Source: Thiomicrorhabdus sp033238645
GTDB lineage: Bacteria > Pseudomonadota > Gammaproteobacteria > Thiomicrospirales > Thiomicrospiraceae
Reading direction: 5' to 3'
DNA: 50,002 bases
Assembly: GCA_033238645.1 (NCBI GenBank)
Contig: BQXR01000012.1
Coordinates: 1-50,002 of the forward strand
Below are positions 35,240 through 42,133 of the stretch, in pieces. The notes below the pieces were generated by a model. The model searched no databases. It had not been told where the DNA came from and was given only the letters and a program-made list of their open reading frames with translations. A program made the position numbers and the translations under genes. The number at the start of each line of letters is the position of its first letter. Positions within the stretch are counted from its first letter, which is position 1.

Positions 35240-35267
35240 ACTTCGTATAATATATATTATGTTCAAT
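35240..35267 (+). other. attL: dif-like Xer recombination site (left prophage junction)
   Basis: 11 + 6 + 11 layout: XerC arm ACTTCGTATAA (35240-35250), spacer TATATA (35251-35256), XerD arm TTATGTTCAAT (35257-35267). E. coli dif has arms GGTGCGCATAA and TTATGTTAAAT, so the XerC arm has the conserved CGxATAA and the XerD arm one change. The right junction shares the same 13 bp TATATATTATGTT. The XerC arm is thus probably host dif and the XerD arm phage-derived. Confidence 0.85.
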
Positions 35268-35335
35268 TCAGAATAACATAAGATTTTGCTGATACTGGCA
35301 TAAGTATTGCGTATACCCCCAGTTTTGGCGGTTTT

Positions 35336-35863
35336 ATGAGACACTCCCTTTGTAAATTTCAACACTACTTTATAGATTGGCTATGTATTGATGCGCCTTT
35401 TATTAACTTACGCGCTGAATTAAAACTCGATCGCCCGCAACTGGCCAAATTGCTAGACATATCCCCACATTCAATTAGACGGTACGAAACAGAAAATAAA
35501 GCGCCTAAATGGTACTATATGCTGCTAAGAGTGTTATGTGGCGACCTATCAATTTTTGGCGCATGCTGGGCAGATTGCAGAATTCAACCCCACGACCGTA
35601 AATTAAAAGCGCCTGAAATTGATAAACCTGTCTTGCCTGTGGAAATGAATGTTATGTATAACCGTGAAGCACACGCCGCACGTAAAGAGTCGGCACTTGA
35701 TCGCGCCAAAGCTAAAATGCTTGAAAGTGAAAACGTTGCGTTAAAAGCATTGATTTTAGAATTGGAAGTTAAAATTGACTTCCAAGCGAACACGATCTCC
35801 CGGCTTAAGGCATACGATAATGGCATAAAAAAAGGAACCGTAGTTCCTTTTTTTAAAACTTAA
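35336..35863 (+). CDS. Xer recombination activation factor-like HTH protein (VC1465/XafT family)
   Basis: 175 residues. A helix-turn-helix (about 25-55, LDRPQLAKLLDISPHSIRRYE), then a conserved Trp/Cys-rich segment (APKWYYMLLRVLCGDLSIFGACWADCRI region, about 57-85) followed by KLKAPE, and a coiled-coil C-terminus (about 115-160). From memory this plan matches the DUF3653/VC1465 phage family, whose TLC-phi member XafT lets XerD recombine without FtsK; I cannot run the search. Position 68 bp inside attL, and the lack of any integrase, strongly fit that role. The ATG at 35336 has only GGCGG four bases upstream. The end overlaps a terminator hairpin. Confidence 0.65.
   Translation: MRHSLCKFQHYFIDWLCIDAPFINLRAELKLDRPQLAKLLDISPHSIRRYETENKAPKWYYMLLRVLCGDLSIFGACWADCRIQPHDRKLKAPEIDKPVLPVEMNVMYNREAHAARKESALDRAKAKMLESENVALKALILELEVKIDFQANTISRLKAYDNGIKKGTVVPFFKT
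35827..35854. terminator. Bidirectional intrinsic terminator
   Basis: AAAGGAAC (35831-35838), CGTA loop, GTTCCTTT (35843-35850), flanked by A-run and T-run, so it can work both ways. It lies inside the last codons of the xafT-like gene and also faces the end of the minus-strand late operon. Confidence 0.8.
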
Positions 35864-35875
35864 CCAGGCCTGGTT
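35862..35875. repeat. 14-bp perfect palindrome at the repeat boundary
   Basis: AACCAGGCCTGGTT overlaps the stop of the xafT-like gene and the first bases of the 68-bp repeats. The right half recurs at each repeat, the left half only here. Confidence 0.8.
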
Positions 35876-36072
35876 AGTTTGATTTTAATCTTTTAGCACC
35901 GTACACCAATCCCGCTAATGCGATCATTCCTAAAAACCTGGTTAGTTTGATTTTAATCTTTTAGCACCGTACACCAATCCCGCTAATGCGATCATTCCTA
36001 AAAACCTGGTTAGTTTGATTTTAATCTTTTAGCACCGTACACCAATCCCGCTAATGCGATCATTCCTAAAAA
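35869..36072. repeat. Three perfect tandem copies of a 68-bp unit
   Basis: Copies start at 35869, 35937 and 36005. The unit spans, on the minus strand, the last codons and stop of the 50-residue membrane protein gene, so copies two and three duplicate its 3' end downstream of the real stop. 68 is not a multiple of 3 and there are no spacers, so it is a tandem duplication, not a CRISPR array. Confidence 0.95.
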
Positions 36073-36162
36073 CAACATGGTATCTGTTCCTAGTGATAAT
36101 TGAATCTTAACCGGCTCTGTTATTGTTATGCTGTTTGCTGTATTAATCTTGTCTGGAAACAT
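36010..36162 (-). CDS. 50-residue phage membrane protein
   Basis: Short gene at the 3' end of the late operon. The first 28 residues are polar (MFPDKINTAN, later TEPVKIQLS), then one hydrophobic helix (MLFLGMIALAGLVYGA) and a basic end KRLKSN. Its ATG overlaps the stop of the 59-residue upstream gene (TGATG), showing translational coupling. The single helix fits a virion-membrane or lysis accessory protein. Its last 22 codons are repeated as the 68-bp units. Confidence 0.7.
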   Translation of the reverse strand: MFPDKINTANSITITEPVKIQLSLGTDTMLFLGMIALAGLVYGAKRLKSN

Positions 36163-36341
36163 CAGTTACAACCCTCGCATTTTGCGGTTATTAGTTCTAT
36201 ATTCTTAATTTGTAGACTATGCGCCTTAAACTGTTCGTCATGCGCTGATAATCGCCATTTAATAAATCCAAGATGCGCCCACACTGCTGTATAAGCCCCT
36301 GCTGCACCCAATAACCCGCTTATAATATTACCTTCCATCAT
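36162..36341 (-). CDS. 59-residue phage protein with N-terminal hydrophobic segment
   Basis: MMEGNIISGLLGAAGAY begins a hydrophobic helix to about residue 22; a charged helical part follows and it ends KCEGCN (CxxC). GAGG lies five bases before the first ATG. The start overlaps the stop of the holin-like gene (ATGA) and the end overlaps the 50-residue gene. Possible spanin- or holin-associated role by position only. Confidence 0.65.
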   Translation of the reverse strand: MMEGNIISGLLGAAGAYTAVWAHLGFIKWRLSAHDEQFKAHSLQIKNIELITAKCEGCN

Positions 36342-36739
36342 TTCAACCTCTTAGCAAAATACGCACGTAACATTCCGCGCATTCCGTAGATAACTACAAC
36401 CATTCCAATAATAATTGCTGTATACCACTTAGGCATAGATTCGATAACTTTGAAACCTTCAAGTGCATCAGCGGCGGTTTGTGGAAAAAATGCCATAATT
36501 AACGGCGTTAAAAAGATGATTAAAATCAATTCATCTTTCCAAGATTTATTCATGTTTTCCATTGCAACACGGTCAAGGTCATAATCTTGTGATTGTCCTG
36601 TTCTGAGATGTTCAACTCTGGCCTTATGCTTTAACACTATTACTTCATGTTCTTGGGTAGCTTTTAGCGTTTTTCGCTCCTGCCATGCCTTAACGGGTGC
36701 GCTTGCGAATGAAAACAAGCCTGATATAAATCCTAACAT
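36338..36739 (-). CDS. Holin-like membrane protein (3-TM phage holin type)
   Basis: 133 residues. A short amphipathic/hydrophobic N-terminus, a charged helix (about 20-62), then SWKDELILIIFLTPLIMAFFP and WYTAIIIGMVVVIYGMRGM as two strong transmembrane helices with a basic C-terminus. The plan resembles the GTA-type 3-TM holin family. Holins permeabilise the inner membrane so that endolysin reaches the wall. Two genes downstream of the muramidase, which supports the call. Confidence 0.6.
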   Translation of the reverse strand: MLGFISGLFSFASAPVKAWQERKTLKATQEHEVIVLKHKARVEHLRTGQSQDYDLDRVAMENMNKSWKDELILIIFLTPLIMAFFPQTAADALEGFKVIESMPKWYTAIIIGMVVVIYGMRGMLRAYFAKRLK

Positions 36740-37009
36740 TTATTTTTCCCACCAATATTTAATAAAGTCGTTTGCTGGGCAAACAAAAGAAGCTTCCCAA
36801 CTATCGCCTGCCTGTTTTGCAGCTTCACAAGCTGTTATATCTGGGTTTTGAAGTCCGACTGCATCAGATACACCATAAACAACGCCTACGGCTGTATTTT
36901 TTACAAGCCCAACGGCAGCGCGGGCAATTTCACGCGCTCCAGTTGAATAGATCAGAACTGCACCGACTGCAACGCCCGCCATAATCAGATGGTTTTTATT
37001 GATACTCAT
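36740..37009 (-). CDS. 89-residue phage membrane protein with exposed Cys domain
   Basis: One hydrophobic helix (about 8-22 extending to 45 with Gly/Ala/Val-rich character), then a polar end with two Cys (ITACEAAKQAG and FVCPANDFIKYWW) that may form a disulfide. Adjacent stop and start with the holin-like gene (36739/36740). A virion membrane protein is likely from composition and place. Confidence 0.65.
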   Translation of the reverse strand: MSINKNHLIMAGVAVGAVLIYSTGAREIARAAVGLVKNTAVGVVYGVSDAVGLQNPDITACEAAKQAGDSWEASFVCPANDFIKYWWEK

Positions 37010-37152
37010 AACTGACCACCGAATAAATTATTTCTACCATCAGCAGCCACAGGCGTATAAATAATACGTTTTCGCATATAATCCAATGCCAAGCCTGCAA
37101 TTACCGTTACTGTTGCGGTTATTAATATTTGTTTAAACATTGTCTTATTCAT
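37006..37152 (-). CDS. 48-residue phage membrane protein
   Basis: MNKTMFKQILITATVTVIAG gives one transmembrane helix, followed by MRKRIIYTP and a polar end NNLFGGQL. Its stop overlaps the next ATG (ATGA). Its ATG at 37152 overlaps the stop of the -1-frame extension of the muramidase gene, in line with the overlapping style of the operon. Confidence 0.7.
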   Translation of the reverse strand: MNKTMFKQILITATVTVIAGLALDYMRKRIIYTPVAADGRNNLFGGQL

Positions 37153-37228
37153 GCTTTTTTCTCTTAATAATGATAAAAGCGGCTATTGCAAAAAAAGCAA
37201 CTAGCCCCGCGCTGTAGATCTTTGGGGC
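37145..37228 (-). other. -1 frame extension of the muramidase: transmembrane tail
   Basis: In the frame one base back from the muramidase frame, codons after the slippery site read APKIYSAGLVAFF, then a hydrophobic run AIAAFIII and a basic KRKKHE end, stop TAA at 37147-37145. This is a textbook C-terminal membrane anchor of 27 residues. No ATG, GTG or TTG opens this frame, whose upstream stop lies at about 37236-37238, so it can only be read by frameshift or non-standard start. Confidence 0.6.
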
Positions 37229-37782
37229 TTTCCCACGTTATCGCTGACCTCTGTTGCAAAAGACTCTGCACGTGCAACTAGACCGTTTATAAATTTGCTA
37301 TCTAGCCAACCCTGCTCAACGCCTGCGCGATAATATTCAGTTCTAGCAGCAACAATATTATTTATTAGAATGCTTGAGTTAACACTGTTCATTGCTGCCA
37401 CAGTATTGCGCCCAATGATATTATCAACCGCAACGTTTTGCCCCATATCAACTAGAACTTTTTGAATCTGTCGCCCTGCTTGACCTGAGTTTACTAGCCA
37501 GTCAAATACAATGTTTGCAATTGCTTGATTTTGAATGCATTCGAGCTTAAATCTATTCCAATATTGCGCTTTATAAAAGGCTTCGACATGATGCGCCAGG
37601 CCTGGATAGATTGCATTCCACGTTTTATTTACAATCTGATCAAGCACTGGCCACCCCGCCCAGCTCGGATTAAATGCACGGGCAACGCCCTGGTAAGTTT
37701 CCCCACCACGGTCGTTTTGGTCATTTACATAACCGCCCTCGTGTTTTAACACAAGCTGTAAAGCGTTGTAAAAGCTAGACAT
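37201..37782 (-). CDS. Phage endolysin, GH108-type N-acetylmuramidase
   Basis: 193 residues. The glycosidase signature KHEGGYVND (catalytic Glu15) with DRGGETYQGV and a YWNRF segment places it in GH108, with a C-terminal peptidoglycan-binding-like domain (about 95-185). It cuts the MurNAc-GlcNAc backbone of the wall. No signal peptide. At the end, GTG GGA AAG (37236-37228) forms the slippery heptamer GGGAAAG at 37234-37228; zero-frame translation adds only PQRSTARG, -1 translation adds a membrane anchor (212 residues in total). It overlaps the upstream gene by 8 bp. Confidence 0.85.
   Translation of the reverse strand: MSSFYNALQLVLKHEGGYVNDQNDRGGETYQGVARAFNPSWAGWPVLDQIVNKTWNAIYPGLAHHVEAFYKAQYWNRFKLECIQNQAIANIVFDWLVNSGQAGRQIQKVLVDMGQNVAVDNIIGRNTVAAMNSVNSSILINNIVAARTEYYRAGVEQGWLDSKFINGLVARAESFATEVSDNVGKPQRSTARG
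37228..37234 (-). promoter_or_regulatory. Candidate -1 ribosomal frameshift heptamer GGGAAAG
   Basis: Phased as G_GGA_AAG, the X_XXY_YYZ form, in the muramidase frame. Just after it GCCCC and GGGGC (loop about 15 nt) can pair; the spacer is shorter than usual for a stimulatory stem. Confidence 0.5.
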
Positions 37783-38092
37783 TTAAAGCCCCAAGCTCTA
37801 CAACTAGTGCCGCACGCTCTGCGTCAAGTGCCGCCAATTTATCAGTATCAAAAGCAACCGCTGTACCGTTCGCCACGGCACGTAAAGGTCGGATTGATTC
37901 AGTGTCAATCGCATTTAATCGCTCTGTAATTTCCGCTTTTCTCGCTTTATCTAGTTGCGCTTGCGTTGGTGCCAATAGCGCTGTTTTTGCAGCTTCGTCA
38001 ATTAAGATAAAATCAGGATTGATGTAAGCATCTTGTTTGCCGTCTAACTCAAAACCGTGGATGTTGTTGTTTGCGTCTTTGTAATATTTCAT
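37775..38092 (-). CDS. Phage protein with tail-fibre-assembly-like C-terminus
   Basis: 105 residues from the ATG at 38092 (TAATG overlap with the upstream stop; an in-frame ATG at 38110 lacks a Shine-Dalgarno). N-terminus MKYYKDANNNIHGFELDG resembles the start of tail-fibre-assembly-type proteins, and the C-terminus (TERLNAIDTESIRPLRAVANG) is a helical segment common in phage fibre-linked proteins. It lies between the receptor-binding-like gene and the lysin. A chaperone or spike accessory role is inference. Confidence 0.55.
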   Translation of the reverse strand: MKYYKDANNNIHGFELDGKQDAYINPDFILIDEAAKTALLAPTQAQLDKARKAEITERLNAIDTESIRPLRAVANGTAVAFDTDKLAALDAERAALVVELGALNV

Positions 38093-38502
38093 TATTTTAA
38101 CTCGCTCCATGCTGAAATATAGTCATATCCTACATCAAGAGACCCTACCGAATAAGTAGCGCCGTCGGGAACTACAAACCACCCCGACGCCCCGCCTCTA
38201 TATGACTCAAAGTTGCCTAGGAATACGCCACCAATATTCAGTTGAAATGAGGACGTATAATCTACTCCTCTATTATCAAAGACATGAACCGCCACCAAAA
38301 TAGGACGCCCACTTGTGTTAGTATAAGTAATATCTATAGCCCTACTATCAACAACATTCTGCCAAGTTTGGCCTACTCCAATCGCGAACAACCCCGAAAC
38401 GTGTTCGGGATCAATCTGTTTATTTACCCCGTCTTGCACTGCTAACAAGCGATCTGCGCTTGTTACTGCTGTCGCTAGCGGATAATCACTAAATTTTGCC
38501 AT
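38092..38502 (-). CDS. Putative receptor-binding (spike/fibre-type) protein
   Basis: 136 residues. A short N-terminal part with FSDYPLATAVTSADRLLAVQDG, seen in fibre-type proteins, then GVGQTWQNVVDSRAIDITYTN, a beta-rich module common at the tips of phage tail fibres, with GGASGWFVVPDGATY near the end. In a tailless virion this would sit on the vertex spike. Host recognition is inference from module type. Confidence 0.6.
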   Translation of the reverse strand: MAKFSDYPLATAVTSADRLLAVQDGVNKQIDPEHVSGLFAIGVGQTWQNVVDSRAIDITYTNTSGRPILVAVHVFDNRGVDYTSSFQLNIGGVFLGNFESYRGGASGWFVVPDGATYSVGSLDVGYDYISAWSELK

Positions 38503-38505
38503 TTT

Positions 38506-39141
38506 TTAACCCTCGCTTAAAATATAATTGCCGTTTTCGTCTAACAGCGCATTGCCGTTTTCATCCAAAACGTAACTGCCTAAAATTGATCCGCTATAAA
38601 ATTGATATTCTTCGATAAATGATAAAGTTGTGCCTGCTGCCGTGCTTAATGCGTAAACGCTCGCTGATGCGGCAGTGTCTATAACTAAAGTCTCATTTGG
38701 CAAAAGCGGATATGATGCGGCTAAAACATCGGCTTGACTCGCTAGATTAACGACTTCTAAGCCCGTGTTTTTTATCGTTAATTTCAAACGTGTTGAGCTG
38801 CCGACAATGATTAAAGAACTAATATCATTAACTACAACATCGCTAATATTTAGCCCAGAGTAAGGCTTGTCGCGTGTCCGAATTTCGCCGCTGATTCGGT
38901 TATCGTCTATTGCGCCAATAGTCGCTTCAATTGTAATAATTTGATCAACTTCGGAATTTACAATAATTTGTTCAAAACCGCCACGCGGCTCAAAAGCCAT
39001 GCCGCGCTCAAGTGTGATCTGCTGATCTTTTTCACCGCCCAAAAATTTAACTTGAACAGGCGCAACCGATTCAATCAATCTGAAGTTTGTACCAACGATT
39101 GAAAATGTTTGTTGTCCGCTTTGTGTTACTTGTAATTTCAT
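38506..39141 (-). CDS. Putative minor capsid/vertex protein
   Basis: 211 residues, beta-rich, no membrane helix. The protein has two likely beta domains (about 1-70 and 80-175) and ends in a near-duplicated LDENGNALLDENGNYILSEG. By position between capsid-type genes and the fibre-like gene it may be penton or spike base. No family recognised. Confidence 0.5.
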   Translation of the reverse strand: MKLQVTQSGQQTFSIVGTNFRLIESVAPVQVKFLGGEKDQQITLERGMAFEPRGGFEQIIVNSEVDQIITIEATIGAIDDNRISGEIRTRDKPYSGLNISDVVVNDISSLIIVGSSTRLKLTIKNTGLEVVNLASQADVLAASYPLLPNETLVIDTAASASVYALSTAAGTTLSFIEEYQFYSGSILGSYVLDENGNALLDENGNYILSEG

Positions 39142-39557
39142 TTTTTAACCACCGCCGCAACGGCAACTAAGCCAAGTCCAATTAAAGCGTACTTGCTAAA
39201 ATCGCTGCCTGGGTTAGTTGCCTCTCGTGAAATATTGGATGCAAAATCTAACGCACTATTAGTTGCACGTTCTGCTATTGTTAACGACTTATTTAACGTG
39301 TCGCTTGAAAAATCAAGACTGGCACGCGTTGTGTCATTTACTGTGTTCAGCGACTTATTTAAAGTGTCGCTTGAAAAATCAAACGCGCTTCTAATCGCTC
39401 CACCGTCTAAATAAACATTGTTGCTATCATTCTGAGAATTATCAGTATTAAAAGAATCTTCATAAGCGCGAGAACTATCTTTATAAGACTGATCAGTCGT
39501 TTGAATATTGCTCGTACTATTCGTAGTTGCGCGTTTTGAACGGGAACTATTGCTCAC
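39138..39557 (-). CDS. Phage membrane protein with internal repeats
   Basis: 139 residues from the GTG at 39557, which has AGAGGG six bases upstream; a frame to 39599 exists but lacks a site. Ser/Asn/Asp-rich N-terminus, then repeats of about 20-22 residues: AFDFSSDTLNKSL, SLDFSSDTLNKSL and the weaker ALDFASNISREA. It ends in a transmembrane helix YALIGLGLVAVAAVV with KK. A helical rod anchored in the internal membrane, reaching to the capsid or spike, is plausible. Confidence 0.6.
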   Translation of the reverse strand: MSNSSRSKRATTNSTSNIQTTDQSYKDSSRAYEDSFNTDNSQNDSNNVYLDGGAIRSAFDFSSDTLNKSLNTVNDTTRASLDFSSDTLNKSLTIAERATNSALDFASNISREATNPGSDFSKYALIGLGLVAVAAVVKK

Positions 39558-39918
39558 AATCAACCCTCTTATAAACTGTCTCTGATTCTGTAAAGCCAAG
39601 CGATTTTAAATACCGACCCATGCCTATTCGGTGCGAATGAATGCGAAATTTAGTAACGCCCATGGGCTTTACTTTTTCAATAAATAGCTCAATCGCTTCA
39701 TGTGCGTTTTTTCCAATTCCAGCGATAAAAACTAATTCAAACGGATTACCGTTGTGATCATTTTCTAAACGAGTTATTGAATAGCTCGTTTCATCGATTT
39801 GCCAAAGTTCGGAAATATTGTTATTTACTTCGTGCTTTATAGCTTCTAAATCGCTATTAAGAACGGGTAAAAGTAAATGATCTAAATCATCTGTAAAATT
39901 TATTTTTTGAATTTCCAA
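39547..39918 (-). CDS. GNAT-like acetyltransferase-fold phage protein
   Basis: 123 residues. The C-terminal half reads like a short GNAT fold: FELVFIAGIGKNAHEAIELFI, then HSHRIGMGRYLKSLGFTESETVYKR, matching the R-x-G-x-G-R and the terminal GF...Y strands. The usual acetyl-CoA loop is not clear, so activity is uncertain. It sits among structural genes, overlapping neighbours at both ends (19 and 11 bp). It might modify a virion protein or be a structural use of the fold. Confidence 0.5.
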   Translation of the reverse strand: MEIQKINFTDDLDHLLLPVLNSDLEAIKHEVNNNISELWQIDETSYSITRLENDHNGNPFELVFIAGIGKNAHEAIELFIEKVKPMGVTKFRIHSHRIGMGRYLKSLGFTESETVYKRVDCEQ

Positions 39919-40106
39919 ACCAACACCCCTAACGCAATTACTGCAAATCCGCCTAAATAAATCATATTTGCATCTAGTGAACCAGGCTTTACCCAGTTTG
40001 GGGAACCGACAATATAATCACCAAACTTAGAAGTCTGGCTTAACATATTGTCACCATTAGCCCCACTTGTTGCAGACTGTTTCAGCCGCATATTAGGCAA
40101 AGCCAT
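39900..40106 (-). CDS. 68-residue virion membrane protein candidate
   Basis: Polar N-terminal 48 residues (MALPNMRLKQSATSGANGDN) and a single C-terminal helix MIYLGGFAVIALGVLVW with KFKK. The stop of the upstream gene overlaps its ATG by one base. Type of protein expected in the inner membrane of PM2-like particles. Confidence 0.65.
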   Translation of the reverse strand: MALPNMRLKQSATSGANGDNMLSQTSKFGDYIVGSPNWVKPGSLDANMIYLGGFAVIALGVLVWKFKK

Positions 40107-40444
40107 TATTTGATAGCCAAATAAGCAAGAGCTAAAACGCCGATTCCAGCAATAACATAAGTTGTATTAATTTTACTCAATGCGTTTTTAACAGTTGGCT
40201 GTGCTGTTGGATCAATATATTGCGCGTTCGGATTATTCTGTACTGGTACCGCATACATTTGATCTGCCTGATTTTGGCCTGCGTTTTTCAACTGCCCTGC
40301 ATTCTCAACAAATCCCCATAAACCCGCCACTTGCTTAACATCGCTAAACCAATCGGATTCAGTGAATCCCCAAATACCCTGGCTTTCTGATGTAGCGAGT
40401 GGGGCGTTATCGTAGCCTTGTGACCAGGTTCCCCAATCGTCCAT
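40106..40444 (-). CDS. 112-residue virion membrane protein candidate
   Basis: Trp/Gly/Gln/Asn-rich soluble part with two related segments (GIWGFTESDW and GLWGFVENAG) and one C-terminal helix TYVIAGIGVLALAYLAIK. Immediately downstream of the capsid gene (2-bp gap), overlapping the next ATG by one base. Confidence 0.65.
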   Translation of the reverse strand: MDDWGTWSQGYDNAPLATSESQGIWGFTESDWFSDVKQVAGLWGFVENAGQLKNAGQNQADQMYAVPVQNNPNAQYIDPTAQPTVKNALSKINTTYVIAGIGVLALAYLAIK

Positions 40445-40446
40445 GA

Positions 40447-41235
40447 CTAAACCCCACCTTCTAGCGTATCAATATATTCAACGATAAAATCCATTGATCC
40501 AGCACTTGCATGATCCAACTTGAATCTGAAATCACGGAAACCCGCAGTAACTAAAGCTTCTGATGAATCGCCCTCAAGTACAAAATCAACGTGAAAGTAA
40601 TTTGTGTTCGGAACCTTCTTATAATCACGCTGCCACTCTCGAGCCTCTACACGCTGAGATTCAAAGATTTTACGATTGTTAGCTTCTACTTCGACTGAGT
40701 TAATATCAGCCTTCTTAAAGTGAATCGCTGAAATTCGCGCGCCACCCGTCGGGATATTGTCAATCTCATCAAGTCCAACGGCTGCAGCTGCTTTTGAAAA
40801 GCGCAAGACTTTAGTAATGACACCAAGCGGCTCATTTAAAGAAGTCATTGCTGAAGCTGTGACAACTGGCGTCGTTGCTGCTTGATCAACATCAAATTCA
40901 ATTGATACAGTCTGCAAATCTTGCGTACCTAATTTAGTAAATCGCTGATCGCCGATCATGTTCAATTCAGGCTTTACCATATACCAAGTTAAATACCCTG
41001 CTGTGTCTGCTGCATAGCCTTTATAACCGTTTAATTCTTGAAGCTCGGTACCAGATTTATAAGTCTGCACAACGCGGCCGTTTAAAATCAGCTTTAAGTT
41101 AAGCATTTGTGCTGCGGTAATACCTGACATTTTGAACTTAACAAGATGATAAGCAACGCTTACAGGCAAAGAAAGCGTAGCTGTTGCGCCTGGTGCAACA
41201 TTTGCTAAACTCTGCAATTTATTAGTCATTCTCAT
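40447..41235 (-). CDS. Major capsid protein, double jelly-roll (PM2 P2-like)
   Basis: 262 residues, near PM2 P2 (269). The start VAPGATATLSLPVSVAYHLVKF, followed by ITAAQMLNLKLILNGR and YKGYAADTAGYLTWYM, matches the P2 N-terminal jelly-roll as I recall it; a second beta-rich half (about 125-262) ends FIVEYIDTLEGG. Two jelly-rolls per chain give trimeric capsomers in PRD1, PM2 and relatives. The gene follows a small membrane protein gene in the late operon, downstream of the ATPase. Confirmation needs a structure prediction. Confidence 0.8.
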   Translation of the reverse strand: MRMTNKLQSLANVAPGATATLSLPVSVAYHLVKFKMSGITAAQMLNLKLILNGRVVQTYKSGTELQELNGYKGYAADTAGYLTWYMVKPELNMIGDQRFTKLGTQDLQTVSIEFDVDQAATTPVVTASAMTSLNEPLGVITKVLRFSKAAAAVGLDEIDNIPTGGARISAIHFKKADINSVEVEANNRKIFESQRVEAREWQRDYKKVPNTNYFHVDFVLEGDSSEALVTAGFRDFRFKLDHASAGSMDFIVEYIDTLEGGV

Positions 41236-41247
41236 TTGATTTATTCC

Positions 41248-41352
41248 TTATCCGTTGATTAAACGACGAGTAGTTTCAACTCGATTTAAAACTGCAATTG
41301 TTAGTGCTGCTATTGCGGCAGTTGTTAAAGCTTTTTTAATTGCTGGGCTCAT
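41248..41352 (-). CDS. 34-residue phage membrane peptide
   Basis: MSPAIKKALTTAAIAALTIA starts a single hydrophobic helix; it ends VETTRRLING. GGAG eight bases before the ATG at 41352; an in-frame ATG five codons upstream lacks a site. First gene after the late regulatory region, 12 bp before the capsid gene. Confidence 0.65.
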   Translation of the reverse strand: MSPAIKKALTTAAIAALTIAVLNRVETTRRLING

Positions 41353-41494
41353 TGTTAATATCTCCATGATATTTATTAGTTAAATGACATTTCGTCTTAT
41401 CTATATAACACCATAAAAATAAACTTTTTTTTAATGTTTGCGTTAACGTTAACGGGAATTAAAAATTGCCTTTTCTGTTAACGGGAATCAACCG
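41353..41494 (-). promoter_or_regulatory. Late operon control region
   Basis: 142 bp without a gene, AT-rich, between the ATPase and the structural operon. It holds a 14-bp palindrome CGTTAACGTTAACG (41441-41454) and two direct copies of GTTAACGGGAAT (41448-41459 and 41477-41488, 29 bp apart). The same palindrome precedes the phage regulator gene. No strong -35; TATATAG-like -10 candidates exist downstream. Confidence 0.6.
41441..41454. promoter_or_regulatory. Operator-like palindrome, late operon copy
   Basis: CGTTAACGTTAACG, a perfect palindrome, also at 44747-44760 in front of the HTH regulator. Likely binding site of that regulator. Confidence 0.6.
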
Positions 41495-42133
41495 CTAAAC
41501 CTTGCCCTTTTTTAACTCACCACTTGACCATCTTTGAATAAATTCCCGGTCTTTTAAGTCGTTAACCTGCTCAATCGGAACGTTTAATTGTTGTGACATT
41601 CTTTTAATGTCGCCCATATTCGTTAAACGGCAGCAATGCACCACGGTTGCATTACCTAGGGCGGTTTTATCACTTTCTGCCGGTCGCTGAGTGATTGCGT
41701 AGACATTGCAACCGAACCCAAGCAATTTTCGGCATACGTTACCCCATCCAGGCGGTGCTTTTGATGGATTAGTCACATCGGCCAATTCTTCGCCAACAAT
41801 CGCTATTTCGACCACTTTACCGAACGCATAAGCACAACGGCTCCAATAATCGAAATCTTCCATTCTGTCGGAAACGTGACAGATTTTAAAATTTCCCTTG
41901 TGCTTTTCTTTAAGCGCCTTGATTAACTCGGCTTTTGTTCGGGTAATCACCCAACCGCGCAATACTTTTGTTCTATCAGGCCGCCCCGCTTTCACATCCC
42001 AAGGTCGGGCGTATTCGTCTTTCACATCCCAAACCAATGTTCTCTTTTCTTTGTTCAAAAGTTTACGTGAAAATTTTGATTTTCCGGAACGACTAGCCCC
42101 GGCGATAAAATATAAAATTCCATCTCCTGCCAT
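41495..42133 (-). CDS. Genome packaging ATPase (FtsK/HerA type, PM2 P9-like)
   Basis: 212 residues, typical for packaging ATPases of tailless membrane phages. Walker A GASRSGKS at 12-19, a Walker B-like strand VVEIAIVGEEL near 88-98, and a conserved ITQRPAESDKT (about 144-154) that lines the nucleotide site. It would pump DNA into the preformed capsid. Its presence next to the capsid gene is the defining pair for double jelly-roll viruses. The start overlaps the upstream stop (TAATG). Confidence 0.82.
   Translation of the reverse strand: MAGDGILYFIAGASRSGKSKFSRKLLNKEKRTLVWDVKDEYARPWDVKAGRPDRTKVLRGWVITRTKAELIKALKEKHKGNFKICHVSDRMEDFDYWSRCAYAFGKVVEIAIVGEELADVTNPSKAPPGWGNVCRKLLGFGCNVYAITQRPAESDKTALGNATVVHCCRLTNMGDIKRMSQQLNVPIEQVNDLKDREFIQRWSSGELKKGKV

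Noticed and set aside
35869..36072. Regular repeats resembling a CRISPR array
   Set aside because: The three 68-bp units are directly joined without spacers and copy the end of a gene; no cas genes are near.
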